Of a stretch of DNA of 64,000 nucleotides, positions 1 to 8,411 are shown in pieces; positions within the stretch are counted from its first letter, which is position 1, and each line of letters begins with the position of its first letter. The notes under the pieces were generated by a model that worked only from the letters and a program-made list of their open reading frames with translations, was not told the DNA's origin and made no database searches. The translations under genes were made by a program, and so were the position numbers. Origin of the DNA: Nitrospira sp. (GTDB lineage Bacteria > Nitrospirota > Nitrospiria > Nitrospirales > Nitrospiraceae). Location of the stretch: assembly GCA_018242765.1 (NCBI GenBank), contig JAFEBH010000027.1, positions 1 through 64,000 of the forward strand. The letters are read 5' to 3'.

Positions 1-157
1 ACTCAATTCATACCGTCTCCTTTCGATCTGTGTTGTGGTTAAGTGTTTATCACGAAAAAGGGTCAACGTCTTCCGCAATGTGTCCATTGGACTTACTCTC
101 GAAGGCCTGCCGGCACATCAATGCAAAATTTACGGAGTGTTTCGTGAGAGTTACCAA

Positions 158-736
158 CTAATACTGATCCGCGTTCATACCACCACGAACACACCAAACA
201 AAGAAGGAGTTGGCCACCTTATCACCGGCAGTCACCTGACCATTGAAGAAGTTCACGAACCACGCAATGGTCGGACGATCGCTGTCCGATGTAGCCGTCC
301 AATAGACATTCGGCTGCACACCACTAAACGGATGGCCCGTCGGCAAGGCCGGATTCAAGTTGACAGCGTCCACCAGACTGCTCAGCTCCACCACAGAGGG
401 CAACCGCCAGCCCTTTCTACCTCCCACAATCTTGTTGGCACAAGAGCCGACGTAAAAACGCGCGCTTTCCCAGTTGCGGGGGGGCGTATCCGGCGCCTGT
501 TCCCACACCAGCCCCGTTTCATTATCCCGCACCGCAGCGTTGGCAAAGTCTGCCAAAAGCGTGAACCGAGTGGTTCCTGTGATAACCTTATCCCAATTCT
601 GCGCCAGGCCGACATGTGGATCATCTTTTGCTGGTGCTGCTGCGAAAGCCTGGTTACTATTGTTCGCCAAGGTCATGCCACCAATTAAGATCGCCAACGA
701 GATACTCATTCCCAATCGAACGGTTGTGTTGCGCAC
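158..736 (-). CDS. Secreted DUF1566 (Lcl C-terminal) domain protein
   Basis: The 192-residue product has an N-terminal signal peptide: a basic start, a hydrophobic stretch at residues 8-25 and a likely cut after an AFA motif near residue 32. The rest (about 55-185) carries the DUF1566 pattern, with NETGLVWEQ, the NWESARFYVGSC segment, GWRLPSVVELSSLVD, the YWTAT motif and a closing FVWCVRGG. DUF1566 domains occur in exported or cell-surface proteins and have no known enzyme activity. The start is GTG, chosen because AAGGAGG lies 8 bases upstream in the minus direction. It stands alone, with nothing recognisable downstream up to the window edge. The domain assignment is firm; the function is unknown. 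Confidence 0.85.
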   Translation of the reverse strand: MRNTTVRLGMSISLAILIGGMTLANNSNQAFAAAPAKDDPHVGLAQNWDKVITGTTRFTLLADFANAAVRDNETGLVWEQAPDTPPRNWESARFYVGSCANKIVGGRKGWRLPSVVELSSLVDAVNLNPALPTGHPFSGVQPNVYWTATSDSDRPTIAWFVNFFNGQVTAGDKVANSFFVWCVRGGMNADQY

Positions 737-923
737 AGTGCATCCCTCCTTATTGATTCTTGGCTAGCCGACGCCAATCCCCAATTCAGCACGAAAACCT
801 AGACTCCTTCCCCGCGAGAGAACTTGTGCCATAGGGAAGGGTACAGATTGGTTACAGATAAGGCAGTTTCTAGTTGCTGGCGGCTGGATAGACCTGACGA
901 TCAGGCTTTTCTGCCGAGAAGAT

Positions 924-3900
924 GTGGACTTACGGTCATTTTTGAGGTTGTTTCCCTGTACCCCTTACACTAAGATCCCCTGCCGACACAGTCAAATGTC
1001 CTTCGGGGTAAGGATGCCGGGATCTCGAACAGCATCACCGCAGTTCTTCTATGGGAAACTGGCTGCCTCTGCGTTGCCAAATGTCCTGAAACGACCCCGC
1101 CTGCTGCGCCAGCTCGACCAGGCCCGTGCAAAGCCGATTATCTGGTTGATGGGGCCGCCGGGCGCGGGCAAGACGACGCTCGTCGCCAGCTACCTGCAAC
1201 TCCGGAAACTCCCCAGCCTTTGGTATCAACTCGATGAAGGCGATGCCGATATCGGCAGCTTCTTTCACTATCTTGGCCTTGCCGTCAAACGAGCTGCTCC
1301 GCGATACCGACGCCCGCTGCCCCATCTCACCCCGGAATATCGCGCGTCCCTCATGACCTTCACTAGGCGCTTCTTCGACGAGCTGTTCTCACGGCTGAAG
1401 CCCCCATTTGTGTTAGTCTTCGATCACTACCATGAGGTTCCTATAGAATCACAACTGCATGACGTGCTGTCGGTTGCCCTCGATACAGTCCCAGACGGCA
1501 TCACATGGATATTTATCAGCCGAGCGCACCCTCCCATCGCAGTTGCCCGGCTGCAGGCCCGGCAGGTACTCCATGTATTTGAACCTGATGCGCTACGGCT
1601 TACACCTGAAGAAGCCACCCAGTTAGTCAGGCTTCAGACTCAATCCCAACGAGACCAACCTTCCACTGAGCTGATCGAGCAAATCCATGCCAAGACCGCC
1701 GGATGGGTGGCAGGCATGATCCTCATGCTGAAGAGCGATCGGATGGACGAGCTTGCGAATAGTATCCTGGATGTCGAGACGCCGGAAATCATCTTTGATT
1801 ATTTGGCTCGAGAAGCGTTGAGCGGTATCCCTCAGGAAACCCAAAATTTCCTGTTCAAGACGGCTTCGCTGCCGACCATGACGGTCGCTGTAGCGGAACG
1901 GTTGACCGGTCTGCCGACTGCTGAGCGAATTCTTAAACGACTGTATGAGACGCGGCAGTTTACCGAACGCCGGCTTCAAGACGGCCGAGTGCTGTATCAA
2001 TACCATCCCCTCTTCCGCCAATTCCTCCTCCGACAAGCTCGGGAAGCGTTCAGCCCTAAACAGCTCAAAAGCTTGCAGTGCACGGCCGCCCTATTGTTGG
2101 AGGAAACCGGCCAGATCGAATCGGCCATAGAGTTGCTTCAGATAGCAGGGGACACGGGCAACCTGTTGCGCGTTCTGCTTCAGAACGCACCGGAACTCTT
2201 CCAGCAAGGACGCAGCCAAACACTCACTCGATGGTTGAACACAATTCCCTCACCGCTGCTCGAACAGATGCCGTGGGCGTTGTTTTGGCTGGGTGCCTGC
2301 ACTAGCCTGGTCAACCATTATCACGGGCAGCAGTTATTAGAACGTGCGTTTGCGGGCTTTGAAGCACAAGGGGATCAGGTGGGCATGCTCTCGGCGGGCT
2401 GTGCGACCGTGGAATCGATCATGGTCGGTTGGGTGAATATGCCGCAGTTGGGGACTTGGGTCGATCGCTTACAAGGTATCCTATCCGATGGTTTTCGCAT
2501 TCCGTCTCCTGAGCTCGAAGCTCGGATCACCTTTGCTACGTTTATGGCGGAAATGTGGAGACGACCGAACGCACACTTAATGTCCAGACTCATGGGTCAA
2601 GTCGAGACTTTTCTCAAGAGGAATCCAGAGCCCATTCAACGGATGCTCGTAGGCTGCTTCCTGGTTTCGTACAAGGCATGGCTTGGACATCTCGACGAGG
2701 TGGCTAATCTTCTCGCTCTCCTCCGTAAACCAATTCCAGTGGCCCAGCTCCCCCCTTTGGCTATTATGTGGTTTAAGGCTGCGGAATCAACGCATGCGTT
2801 TTTGACAGCCGAACACGATCATTGTTTGGAAGAGGTGGAACAGGGCTGGCATATCGCCACGCATTATGGATTAGAGGCATGGAGCTTCTCCTTGCTGGCA
2901 AATGGCACCTATGGCGCTCTGCTGACAAACGATCTTGATGCTGCGCAGGCGTATCTCGACAAGCTGCGACTTCTGCCTGATCATCTGGGACTATGTAACC
3001 ATATCGCAGGGTGGATGGCGTTTGTGAAAAGGGATATCTACGAAGCACGTAGACAGGCTGAAAGCGCCTTAAAGCATGTGTTGGAGTCGCTGGAAGGCTC
3101 TTCCTTCCCGGAAGCGCTCAACAGATTTGCCCTGGCACAGGTGCTGTACGAACAGAGAAATCATGATGAGGCAGAACACCATCTTGCGCGGGCAAGACAA
3201 GTCGGTAAAGAAATGAACAGCTCCTTGCTGGAGTACATGTGTTCGCTGCTCCAAGCTTCTCTCGCGTTCGGGCAGTCGCAGGAGGAGAATGGACTACAAT
3301 CGCTTAGACATGCCATGGTGCTTGGCCGTACCCGAGGTTTTGTCAATTTTCCATGGTGGAGTCCGTCGCTGATGGCGCGTCTCTGTGCGAAAGCCTTGGA
3401 AGTAGGGATCGAGATCGAGTATGTGCAGTTTCTCATCAGGAAACGTCGGCTCTGTCCCGATCCTCCATCCGTGGAAGTGGCGGATTGGCCATGGGGCGTA
3501 AAAATTCATACGCTCGGGCACTTCAACCTCGTCGTTGATGGCAAACCAGTCCGGTTCTCGCGAAAAGCGCAGCAGCGGCCCCTGGAGCTGCTCCAAGCAC
3601 TCATTGCCTTCGGAGGACAGGAGGTTGCCGAAGCGACCTTAACGGATGCACTTTGGCCGGATGCTGAAGGAGACGCGGCTCATGAGGCGTTTAGCGTCAC
3701 ATTGCATCGATTGCGGAAGCTGATCGGGACGAGTTCCCTTGAACTGAAGGGCGGCCGGCTGTCGCTGTCTCGACAGCACTGTTATGTAGATGTCTGGGCG
3801 TTCGAACGCCTGCTGGAGCAGGCAGATGCAGCAGTTCTGGCTGGCGATCATCAGGCGAGTCATCGTTTTCACGAGAAAGCATTTGCCCTCTATGCGGGGC

Positions 3901-4109
3901 CTTTTCTCAACGATTATGCAGCGTCGTGGGTGCAACCGTTGCGCGAACACCTCCGGAAGGCATTCACCCATGCGATGCTGAGTGTAGGTAAAGAATTGGC
4001 GGCTTCCGGCAATTCGGAGAAAACCGCGACCTGGCTGGAGAAATGCTTGAAAATCGATCCGCTAGCCGGCGAGCTTCCAGCCTTTTTGGCCAGGTGCCAG
4101 TCGGAGTAA
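924..4109 (+). CDS. Large MalT-like ATPase regulator with C-terminal BTAD (SARP-type) domain
   Basis: This is a 1061-residue signal-sensing regulator of the STAND/MalT kind. A Walker A motif (GPPGAGKTT, about residues 77-85) is followed by the usual LWYQLD and SFFHYLG motifs of the family, a long helical-repeat middle (about 400-840), and from about 858 a winged-helix plus BTAD module that begins at the TLGHFNLVVDG motif. The DNA-binding end is therefore the SARP/BTAD type rather than the LuxR helix-turn-helix of classical MalT. The start is uncertain: GTG at 924 gives the full frame, and ATGs at 996 and 1014 also precede the ATPase core, but none has a clear ribosome site. A FadL-type porin follows downstream on the same strand, and a decayed copy of the same gene pair lies between them, so regulator and porin may be functionally paired. 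That link is inference. Confidence 0.88.
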   Translation: MDLRSFLRLFPCTPYTKIPCRHSQMSFGVRMPGSRTASPQFFYGKLAASALPNVLKRPRLLRQLDQARAKPIIWLMGPPGAGKTTLVASYLQLRKLPSLWYQLDEGDADIGSFFHYLGLAVKRAAPRYRRPLPHLTPEYRASLMTFTRRFFDELFSRLKPPFVLVFDHYHEVPIESQLHDVLSVALDTVPDGITWIFISRAHPPIAVARLQARQVLHVFEPDALRLTPEEATQLVRLQTQSQRDQPSTELIEQIHAKTAGWVAGMILMLKSDRMDELANSILDVETPEIIFDYLAREALSGIPQETQNFLFKTASLPTMTVAVAERLTGLPTAERILKRLYETRQFTERRLQDGRVLYQYHPLFRQFLLRQAREAFSPKQLKSLQCTAALLLEETGQIESAIELLQIAGDTGNLLRVLLQNAPELFQQGRSQTLTRWLNTIPSPLLEQMPWALFWLGACTSLVNHYHGQQLLERAFAGFEAQGDQVGMLSAGCATVESIMVGWVNMPQLGTWVDRLQGILSDGFRIPSPELEARITFATFMAEMWRRPNAHLMSRLMGQVETFLKRNPEPIQRMLVGCFLVSYKAWLGHLDEVANLLALLRKPIPVAQLPPLAIMWFKAAESTHAFLTAEHDHCLEEVEQGWHIATHYGLEAWSFSLLANGTYGALLTNDLDAAQAYLDKLRLLPDHLGLCNHIAGWMAFVKRDIYEARRQAESALKHVLESLEGSSFPEALNRFALAQVLYEQRNHDEAEHHLARARQVGKEMNSSLLEYMCSLLQASLAFGQSQEENGLQSLRHAMVLGRTRGFVNFPWWSPSLMARLCAKALEVGIEIEYVQFLIRKRRLCPDPPSVEVADWPWGVKIHTLGHFNLVVDGKPVRFSRKAQQRPLELLQALIAFGGQEVAEATLTDALWPDAEGDAAHEAFSVTLHRLRKLIGTSSLELKGGRLSLSRQHCYVDVWAFERLLEQADAAVLAGDHQASHRFHEKAFALYAGPFLNDYAASWVQPLREHLRKAFTHAMLSVGKELAASGNSEKTATWLEKCLKIDPLAGELPAFLARCQSE

Positions 4110-4165
4110 CGGGTGTGGGATCCACTGAGAGTTTCAGCCAATCAACCCTTAGTCCACTACGCTGG

Positions 4166-4618
4166 CTAAAAGTTCACCCGCATTGTGATGGACCCGGCTT
4201 GAATGAAGGTCGGTAGGTTCCATCGGTGGCAATGTTTGGATTTTCCAACACAGTCCGAGACTCGAACATAACCGCCTCGTAGGCAAGATCAATGTCCATT
4301 CCCTTTCGGCGGGACAGCCCTTCGGAGTTGCATGAGACAAGCATGAGGAATTTACCCGAGTCCCTAAGAAAATGGAAAAAGGATAAAAGGTCTCCGTCGG
4401 TTTGATCCAGTCGATACCAACAGACCGGCAGACAACGCACTTTCAGATAACTCGCGACCAGCGTGGTCTTACCCGAGCCCGCCGGCGCGACAATCCACGT
4501 AAGGGGCGGCTGTGGGCCTTGTCGAGATGCCGAAAAAGCCTTGGCCGCTTGAGCACCACCGGCAACGTCGGCGGGGTCAGCTTGGCAAAGCGACTGTTCC
4601 GACTTTTGCTTTTACGTC
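4166..4618 (-). pseudogene. Inverted relic: regulator N-terminus joined to porin C-terminus
   Basis: Read on the minus strand, positions about 4600-4505 match the start of the neighbouring regulator (LPVVLKRPRLFRHLDKA against LPNVLKRPRLLRQLDQA). After a one-base loss near 4500 the match continues in another frame with a Walker A region (APAGSGKTTLVASYL) and CWYRLDQTDGDLLSFFHFL. At about 4360 the frame passes straight into the C-terminal end of the neighbouring porin (EAVMFESRTV, TDGTYRP, against QALVFDTRTV, INGTYRS). Another frameshift near 4205 leads to the porin-style ending MRVNF and a stop at 4166-4168. The relic thus keeps both outer ends of a regulator-porin pair and has lost roughly the middle 4 kb. 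It is clearly non-functional. It lies opposite in orientation to the intact pair. Confidence 0.85.
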
Positions 4619-4788
4619 GGATCACGCTCGATCCACACAGGTGTTTTCGGAATAGCAGAACATCCCACAGCACATTGAGAAAGACAAGGTCCTCTTGTTT
4701 GGCCGTTGAATTCCTCATCGAGAGGCTGCTAGATTCTTCCCACTTCGTGCCAGTCTTGAATTATTCCTTCGCAACACCTATTCGTTTT

Positions 4789-6183
4789 TTGTTTTTTGGT
4801 AGAGTCTCTCCACGAGGTTCTCTTCATTCCGCTCTCGCAGTCACAATCTGTATTCTTATCCTCGCCGCCCTTCCTCACCGCGCACTCGCCGACGGATTTC
4901 GCAACACCTATCACGATGCTGCTGCGATCGCTCAAGGCAACGCATTCGTTGCCCAAGCGGACAATGCTTCGGCAGTCTTCTACAATCCCGCAGCGATGGC
5001 GCAATTACACGGCATCCATCATGCGGGCGGCCTGCAATTTGTCAGCATCAACACAACCTTCACCAGCACAACGGGCAACACCGTCACGAACAACAGTCCG
5101 ACCGTCGGATTACCGCCACCCGGACAATTATTTCTCACAGCGAACTTAAAGGACCTGGGCATATCTACGCTGGGCAATCTCAGCATCGGATTGGGCCTGC
5201 TCAATCTATACGGCTTCGCGGCGAAATTTCCGGGTGATGGTCCCTTTGCCACCTCGCTGACCTTTGCTCAATTTCCGTTGATTTCAATTAAACCCACGGT
5301 GGCTTACAAGGTGACGGAATCGTTGTCTCTTGGCCTCGGGGCCGACATCTTCACCTTTACCGGTTTACTCGGGGAAGGCCATGCGGAACGGCGGTTTCAG
5401 GCGGCGCCGGGATCGGGGTTTCCACCAGGCACAGAGCTTGAGCTGAACGGCAAAGGCACGACGGCGGGATTGAATGCTAGTTTTCTCTACAGCCCTTGGC
5501 GAACCAGCGAGGGCAAACCCCGTCTCTCCTTCGCCGGTATCTGGCGGAGCCAAGCGGTGTTGCCCTTAAACGGTACCCTTTTGGCCAATGGCTTTCGCGT
5601 CGCAGACGCATCCACTTCTATGCGGCTGCCGGAAGTCTGGACCGGCGGGATCGCCTACTGGCCGATCCGCAACCATGCACGGGAGTGGAAAGTTGAAGTG
5701 GATGTGGATTATGCCCGGTGGCAAGCCATTCGCGACGCGTCCGTCCACCTGTCCAACGGCAGTGTGTTACCAAGCCCGCAACAATGGACGAATACGTTCA
5801 CCGTCAACGTCGGAACTGAATACAAGCTGCTCGGAATCACATCTACTCGGGGATGGGATGTCGCCCTGCGCACCGGCTACATTCGTTCCCACAGTCCGGT
5901 AACGGACCTCAGTTTCGATCCTTCCCTCGCGGACAGCGATGTGCATATCGCGACCGGCGGCATCGGATTCCTCTGCCATGCCGGTGGGAAACTCTTTGGA
6001 GTGATTGCATGCGCCGATGCTGAGAACGGTCTCTTCGCACGATCCGCCATCGGCCTGGACCTCTTCTATCAAGCTCTGGTCTTCGATACCCGCACAGTCA
6101 CCGATAGTCCCAATCCGACTATCAACGGGACCTACCGCAGCACGAATCACGCCGGAGGGGCGACCTTTCGAATCAATTTTTAG
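4789..6183 (+). CDS. FadL/OmpP1/TodX-family outer-membrane transport protein
   Basis: The mature protein begins DGFRNTYHDAAAIAQG and soon contains NASAVFYNPAAMAQL, the N-terminal signature of the FadL/TodX family of hydrophobic-compound channels. It ends with the alternating pattern ATFRINF typical of a last beta strand. A signal sequence rich in A, I and L precedes ALA|DG. The frame is open from 4402, but that part overlaps the inverted relic and is not signal-like. No ATG lies near the signal peptide, so I place the start at TTG 4789; GTG 4747 and TTG 4756 are alternatives and no strong ribosome site supports any. Family members carry fatty acids, aromatics or other apolar compounds across the outer membrane; the substrate here is unknown. 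The 3' end is firm, the start weak. Confidence 0.82.
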   Translation: MFFGRVSPRGSLHSALAVTICILILAALPHRALADGFRNTYHDAAAIAQGNAFVAQADNASAVFYNPAAMAQLHGIHHAGGLQFVSINTTFTSTTGNTVTNNSPTVGLPPPGQLFLTANLKDLGISTLGNLSIGLGLLNLYGFAAKFPGDGPFATSLTFAQFPLISIKPTVAYKVTESLSLGLGADIFTFTGLLGEGHAERRFQAAPGSGFPPGTELELNGKGTTAGLNASFLYSPWRTSEGKPRLSFAGIWRSQAVLPLNGTLLANGFRVADASTSMRLPEVWTGGIAYWPIRNHAREWKVEVDVDYARWQAIRDASVHLSNGSVLPSPQQWTNTFTVNVGTEYKLLGITSTRGWDVALRTGYIRSHSPVTDLSFDPSLADSDVHIATGGIGFLCHAGGKLFGVIACADAENGLFARSAIGLDLFYQALVFDTRTVTDSPNPTINGTYRSTNHAGGATFRINF

Positions 6184-6319
6184 ATGAGGTGCCCTATGGT
6201 TGAACCTACTCCGCCATCGCAGTGGAATCCATGAAAACCCTGGCGGGTTCATACCAATCGCCTTTTTACTCGTACCCTGTCATTTCTAACTTCTGTAGAG
6301 CCTTGGAGCCAAGGTTTTT

Positions 6320-6542
6320 CTGTTCATTTACAGGCCGCGAACTTGCCTGCACGATCCAGTCTTATTCGGCAAATCACGGAGGTCATTGAGGCAAACGGGT
6401 GGCCCCAGATGGAAGCGGGCACCCAATGTGGGATAACGCAGCCACGTATCAATGTATCCATGATCTCCTCCGTGGACGGATCTCACGCTTTTCATTGGAT
6501 GCGCTGATGAACATTGCCGCGGCACTGGGACGACCGGTATGA
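6320..6542 (+). pseudogene. Frameshifted XRE/HigA-type antitoxin relic
   Basis: From about 6356 one frame reads DPVLIRQITEVIEANGWPQ followed by EAGTQCGITQPRIN, resembling the helix-turn-helix of the small XRE antitoxins (usual form: LT QxEAAxxLGVxQPRVSDL). The match then moves to another frame near 6455 and continues as DLLRGRISRFSLDALMN and AAALGRPV before a TGA ending at 6542, which matches the C-terminal half of the same family. At least one frameshift is therefore present, and there is no clear start codon. No partner toxin frame is visible next to it. The call rests on motif order only, so the family is likely but not certain. Confidence 0.6.
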
Positions 6543-6638
6543 GTGGAACTACAACATCCCAAGCCTAGGCCGGTAACCCGGGTTCGTCGTTCTGCCTAAA
6601 CTTCGTCCTGAGCGACGGACATATCTTCTCGGACCAGC

Positions 6639-6855
6639 TTATGCCACTTCCACCTCAATGGCTTTCGGTTTGGCCTTCTCCGACTTCGCCAGATGGAGGC
6701 TCAGCACCCCATCCTTGAACTCGGCCTTTACCTTCTCCTTATCGGTCGCATCAGACAACAAGAAAGACCGGACGAAACTTCCATAGGATCGCTCGATCCG
6801 ATGGTACTTCTTCCCGCATTTCGCCCTGGGGCTGCGTTTCAGTTCACCCGCTGGA
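6639..6855 (-). pseudogene. 5'-truncated Hsp20 (alpha-crystallin) copy
   Basis: The C-terminal about 70 residues match the intact Hsp20 encoded at 7833-8282: KKYHRIERSYGSFVRSF, VKAEFKDGVLSLHL and the same ending KAKPKAIEVEVA. DNA similarity begins just before the stop and fades at about 6855. Upstream of that point the frame continues into unrelated residues, so the N-terminal arm and first half of the crystallin domain are missing. The intact copy and the fragment share orientation and flank a toxin-antitoxin pair. The fragment cannot form a normal alpha-crystallin fold. Several silent-looking differences show that it is not a very recent copy. Confidence 0.8.
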
Positions 6856-6921
6856 ATGAACAGATCTGTTTGACCATCTGCTCTCAATCGTGTACTCTAT
6901 CGTCACACACTTGAGAACTCC

Positions 6922-7209
6922 ATGAAATTCATCACGGTCAGAGAGTTGCGCGGACGTTCAGGCCAAGTCTGGAACAAGCTTGCCCGCGAGCGAGACATGA
7001 TCCTAACATCAAACGGCAAGCCCATTGCCATTCTCACCGCCGTATCTGAAGAAACACTGGAAGAGTCATTGGCAGCGGTGCGACGTGCACGGGCAGTGGC
7101 TGCGGTGGAACACCTGCAGCGCCAGTCGGTTCGGACCGGCACGGATAAGCTGTCATCCGCAGAGATCGCCGCTGAAGTCCGGGCATCCCGTAAGGCTCGC
7201 CGACGGTGA
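6922..7209 (+). CDS. Phd/YefM-type antitoxin
   Basis: This 95-residue protein starts MKFITVRELRGRSGQVW and contains DMILTSNGKPIAILTAV, the pattern of the Phd/YefM (prevent-host-death) antitoxin fold: a DNA-binding N-terminal half and a flexible, charged C-terminal tail that binds the toxin. Its stop codon overlaps the start of the PIN-domain gene downstream, the usual antitoxin-first arrangement. By family knowledge it would neutralise the PIN ribonuclease and repress its own promoter. The pairing is shown by gene order and by the overlap. Confidence 0.88.
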   Translation: MKFITVRELRGRSGQVWNKLARERDMILTSNGKPIAILTAVSEETLEESLAAVRRARAVAAVEHLQRQSVRTGTDKLSSAEIAAEVRASRKARRR

Positions 7210-7634
7210 ACGTGGTCGTGGATACCAATGTCCAAGTGGCTGGGCTCCTCTCTCCATTCGGCCCTCCAGGTGAGATCGTTCGGATGATCGCGTCGGGCGC
7301 CTTGTGCGTCTGCCTCGATGCCAGAATCCTGACGGAATATTCCGACGTCCTGAGTAGAGCCAAGTTTCACTTTGAGCCCGAACAGATTCAGACGCTGCTT
7401 GAACAGATCAGACTGGATGGACTCAGCGTGGCAGGCACTCCTCTCGCGAGCCGGCTGCCGGATCCCACGGATGAGCCTTTCTTGGAAACAGCGCTCGCCG
7501 GTGACGCCGTCTGTCTGATCACGGGAAACTCAAAACACTTCCCTGCACCAAAGCGCCAGGGGATGGCCGTGCTCTCGCCGGCGGAATTCCTCGACCTGTA
7601 CCGGAAACAACCACGACGACGGAAGCGCCCGTAA
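7206..7634 (+). CDS. PIN-domain toxin (COG1569-type putative ribonuclease)
   Basis: The 142-residue product begins with VVDTNVQVAGLLSPFGPPG, carries the acidic LTEYSDVL and LPDPTDEPFLETAL motifs, and near the end LITGNSKHFP. These are the acidic positions (D of VDTN, E of LTEY, D of DPTDE) that bind metal in PIN nucleases. The start is GTG at 7206, overlapping the antitoxin stop by four bases (GTGA), which suggests translational coupling. The C-terminal tail is strongly basic (PRRRKRP). By family knowledge such toxins cut RNA when free of the antitoxin; the RNA target cannot be read from sequence. All expected acidic residues are present, so the toxin appears intact. Confidence 0.88.
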   Translation: MNVVVDTNVQVAGLLSPFGPPGEIVRMIASGALCVCLDARILTEYSDVLSRAKFHFEPEQIQTLLEQIRLDGLSVAGTPLASRLPDPTDEPFLETALAGDAVCLITGNSKHFPAPKRQGMAVLSPAEFLDLYRKQPRRRKRP

Positions 7635-7778
7635 CGCAATCCGGCAATCGGTGTCACACGGAAGAAGCCGGTGAGTCCCCCCCTTACTTTACTCACCCGG
7701 GCCGAACCGAAAAGACAATGAGGTGCATCTAATGTATCCTACTGCACTGAGTCGAATTCGATAACTTGGCAGAAAGAC

Positions 7779-7806
7779 AACGGCCCGCCATCCTAGGCGG
7801 GCCGTT
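7779..7806 (-). terminator. Hairpin terminator after hsp20
   Basis: A perfect 11-bp GC-rich inverted repeat (AACGGCCCGCC / GGCGGGCCGTT) with a 6-base loop lies about 27 bases past the hsp20 stop on the minus strand. A short T-containing stretch (GTCTTTCTG) follows in the minus direction. It could also serve the toxin gene arriving from the other side. Confidence 0.75.
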
Positions 7807-7832
7807 GTGTATTCCCCACTCTCAGACCAAAC

Positions 7833-8282
7833 TTATGCCACCTTCACCTCGATGGCTTTCGGTTTGGCCTTCTCCGACTTCGGCAGATGGAGGTTCAAGA
7901 CTCCATCCTTGAACTCGGCCTTCACCTGCTCCTCGTCGATCACATCAGGCAGCGAGAAGGTCCGGACAAAGCTCCCATAGGAGCGCTCGATCCGATGATA
8001 TTTCTTCCCCTTCTCCTCCTTCTCGTGTTTCCGTTCACCCTGAATCGTGAGCACGCCGTCTTCCAGCGTGACCTTCACGTCTTCTTTCTTCACATCCGGA
8101 ATCTCGGCCTTGATCTGATACTCCCCTTCTGTCTCACTGATATCGACCGACGGCGTCCAATCGGCCACGATCATTGTTTCCTTGCCGTTGGCACGCGGCG
8201 CAGCCGGACGAGCAAACATGCGATTCAACCGATCTGATACTTCTTCCAATTCCCGAAATGGATCCCATCGTACGAGCGTCAT
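7833..8282 (-). CDS. hsp20: Hsp20/alpha-crystallin small heat-shock protein
   Basis: The 149-residue length fits bacterial Hsp20. It starts MTLVRWDPFRELEEVSDRLN, a typical N-terminal arm. The crystallin domain runs from about residue 45, with WTPSVDISE, IPDVKKEDVKVTLEDGVL, YHRIERSYGSFVRTFSLP and AEFKDGVLNLHLPK. An IEV tail motif (IxV type) closes the protein. Such proteins form oligomers that hold unfolding proteins for ATP-dependent chaperones. The start has a strong AAGGAGG ribosome site, and the upstream region is AT-rich (TAATTAAATA). A strong hairpin follows the gene. A truncated paralogue lies on the far side of the toxin-antitoxin pair. Confidence 0.95.
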   Translation of the reverse strand: MTLVRWDPFRELEEVSDRLNRMFARPAAPRANGKETMIVADWTPSVDISETEGEYQIKAEIPDVKKEDVKVTLEDGVLTIQGERKHEKEEKGKKYHRIERSYGSFVRTFSLPDVIDEEQVKAEFKDGVLNLHLPKSEKAKPKAIEVKVA

Positions 8283-8411
8283 AGCACCCTCCTTTATTTA
8301 ATTAGACTGCTTGTTGTTTGCGCTGGCGCTGCGCCGATTCACCTGCTTGTTCAAGAGATAAATCGATCCGATGGGAAGTCAAGAGCCTGGAGTGCCTTGA
8401 GAATACAGGGA

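Noticed and set aside
35..688. 217-codon plus-strand frame
   Set aside because: It is antisense to the DUF1566 gene, which has a signal peptide, domain motifs and a strong ribosome site.
808..836. Possible sigma-54 site upstream of the DUF1566 gene (minus-strand TGGCAC)
   Set aside because: The -24 half is good, but there is no GC at the required 10-base spacing.
4402..4788. Upstream ATG at 4402 as the start of the porin
   Set aside because: It lies inside the inverted relic, and the extra 129 residues are basic and not signal-like. The real start must be close to the hydrophobic signal region.
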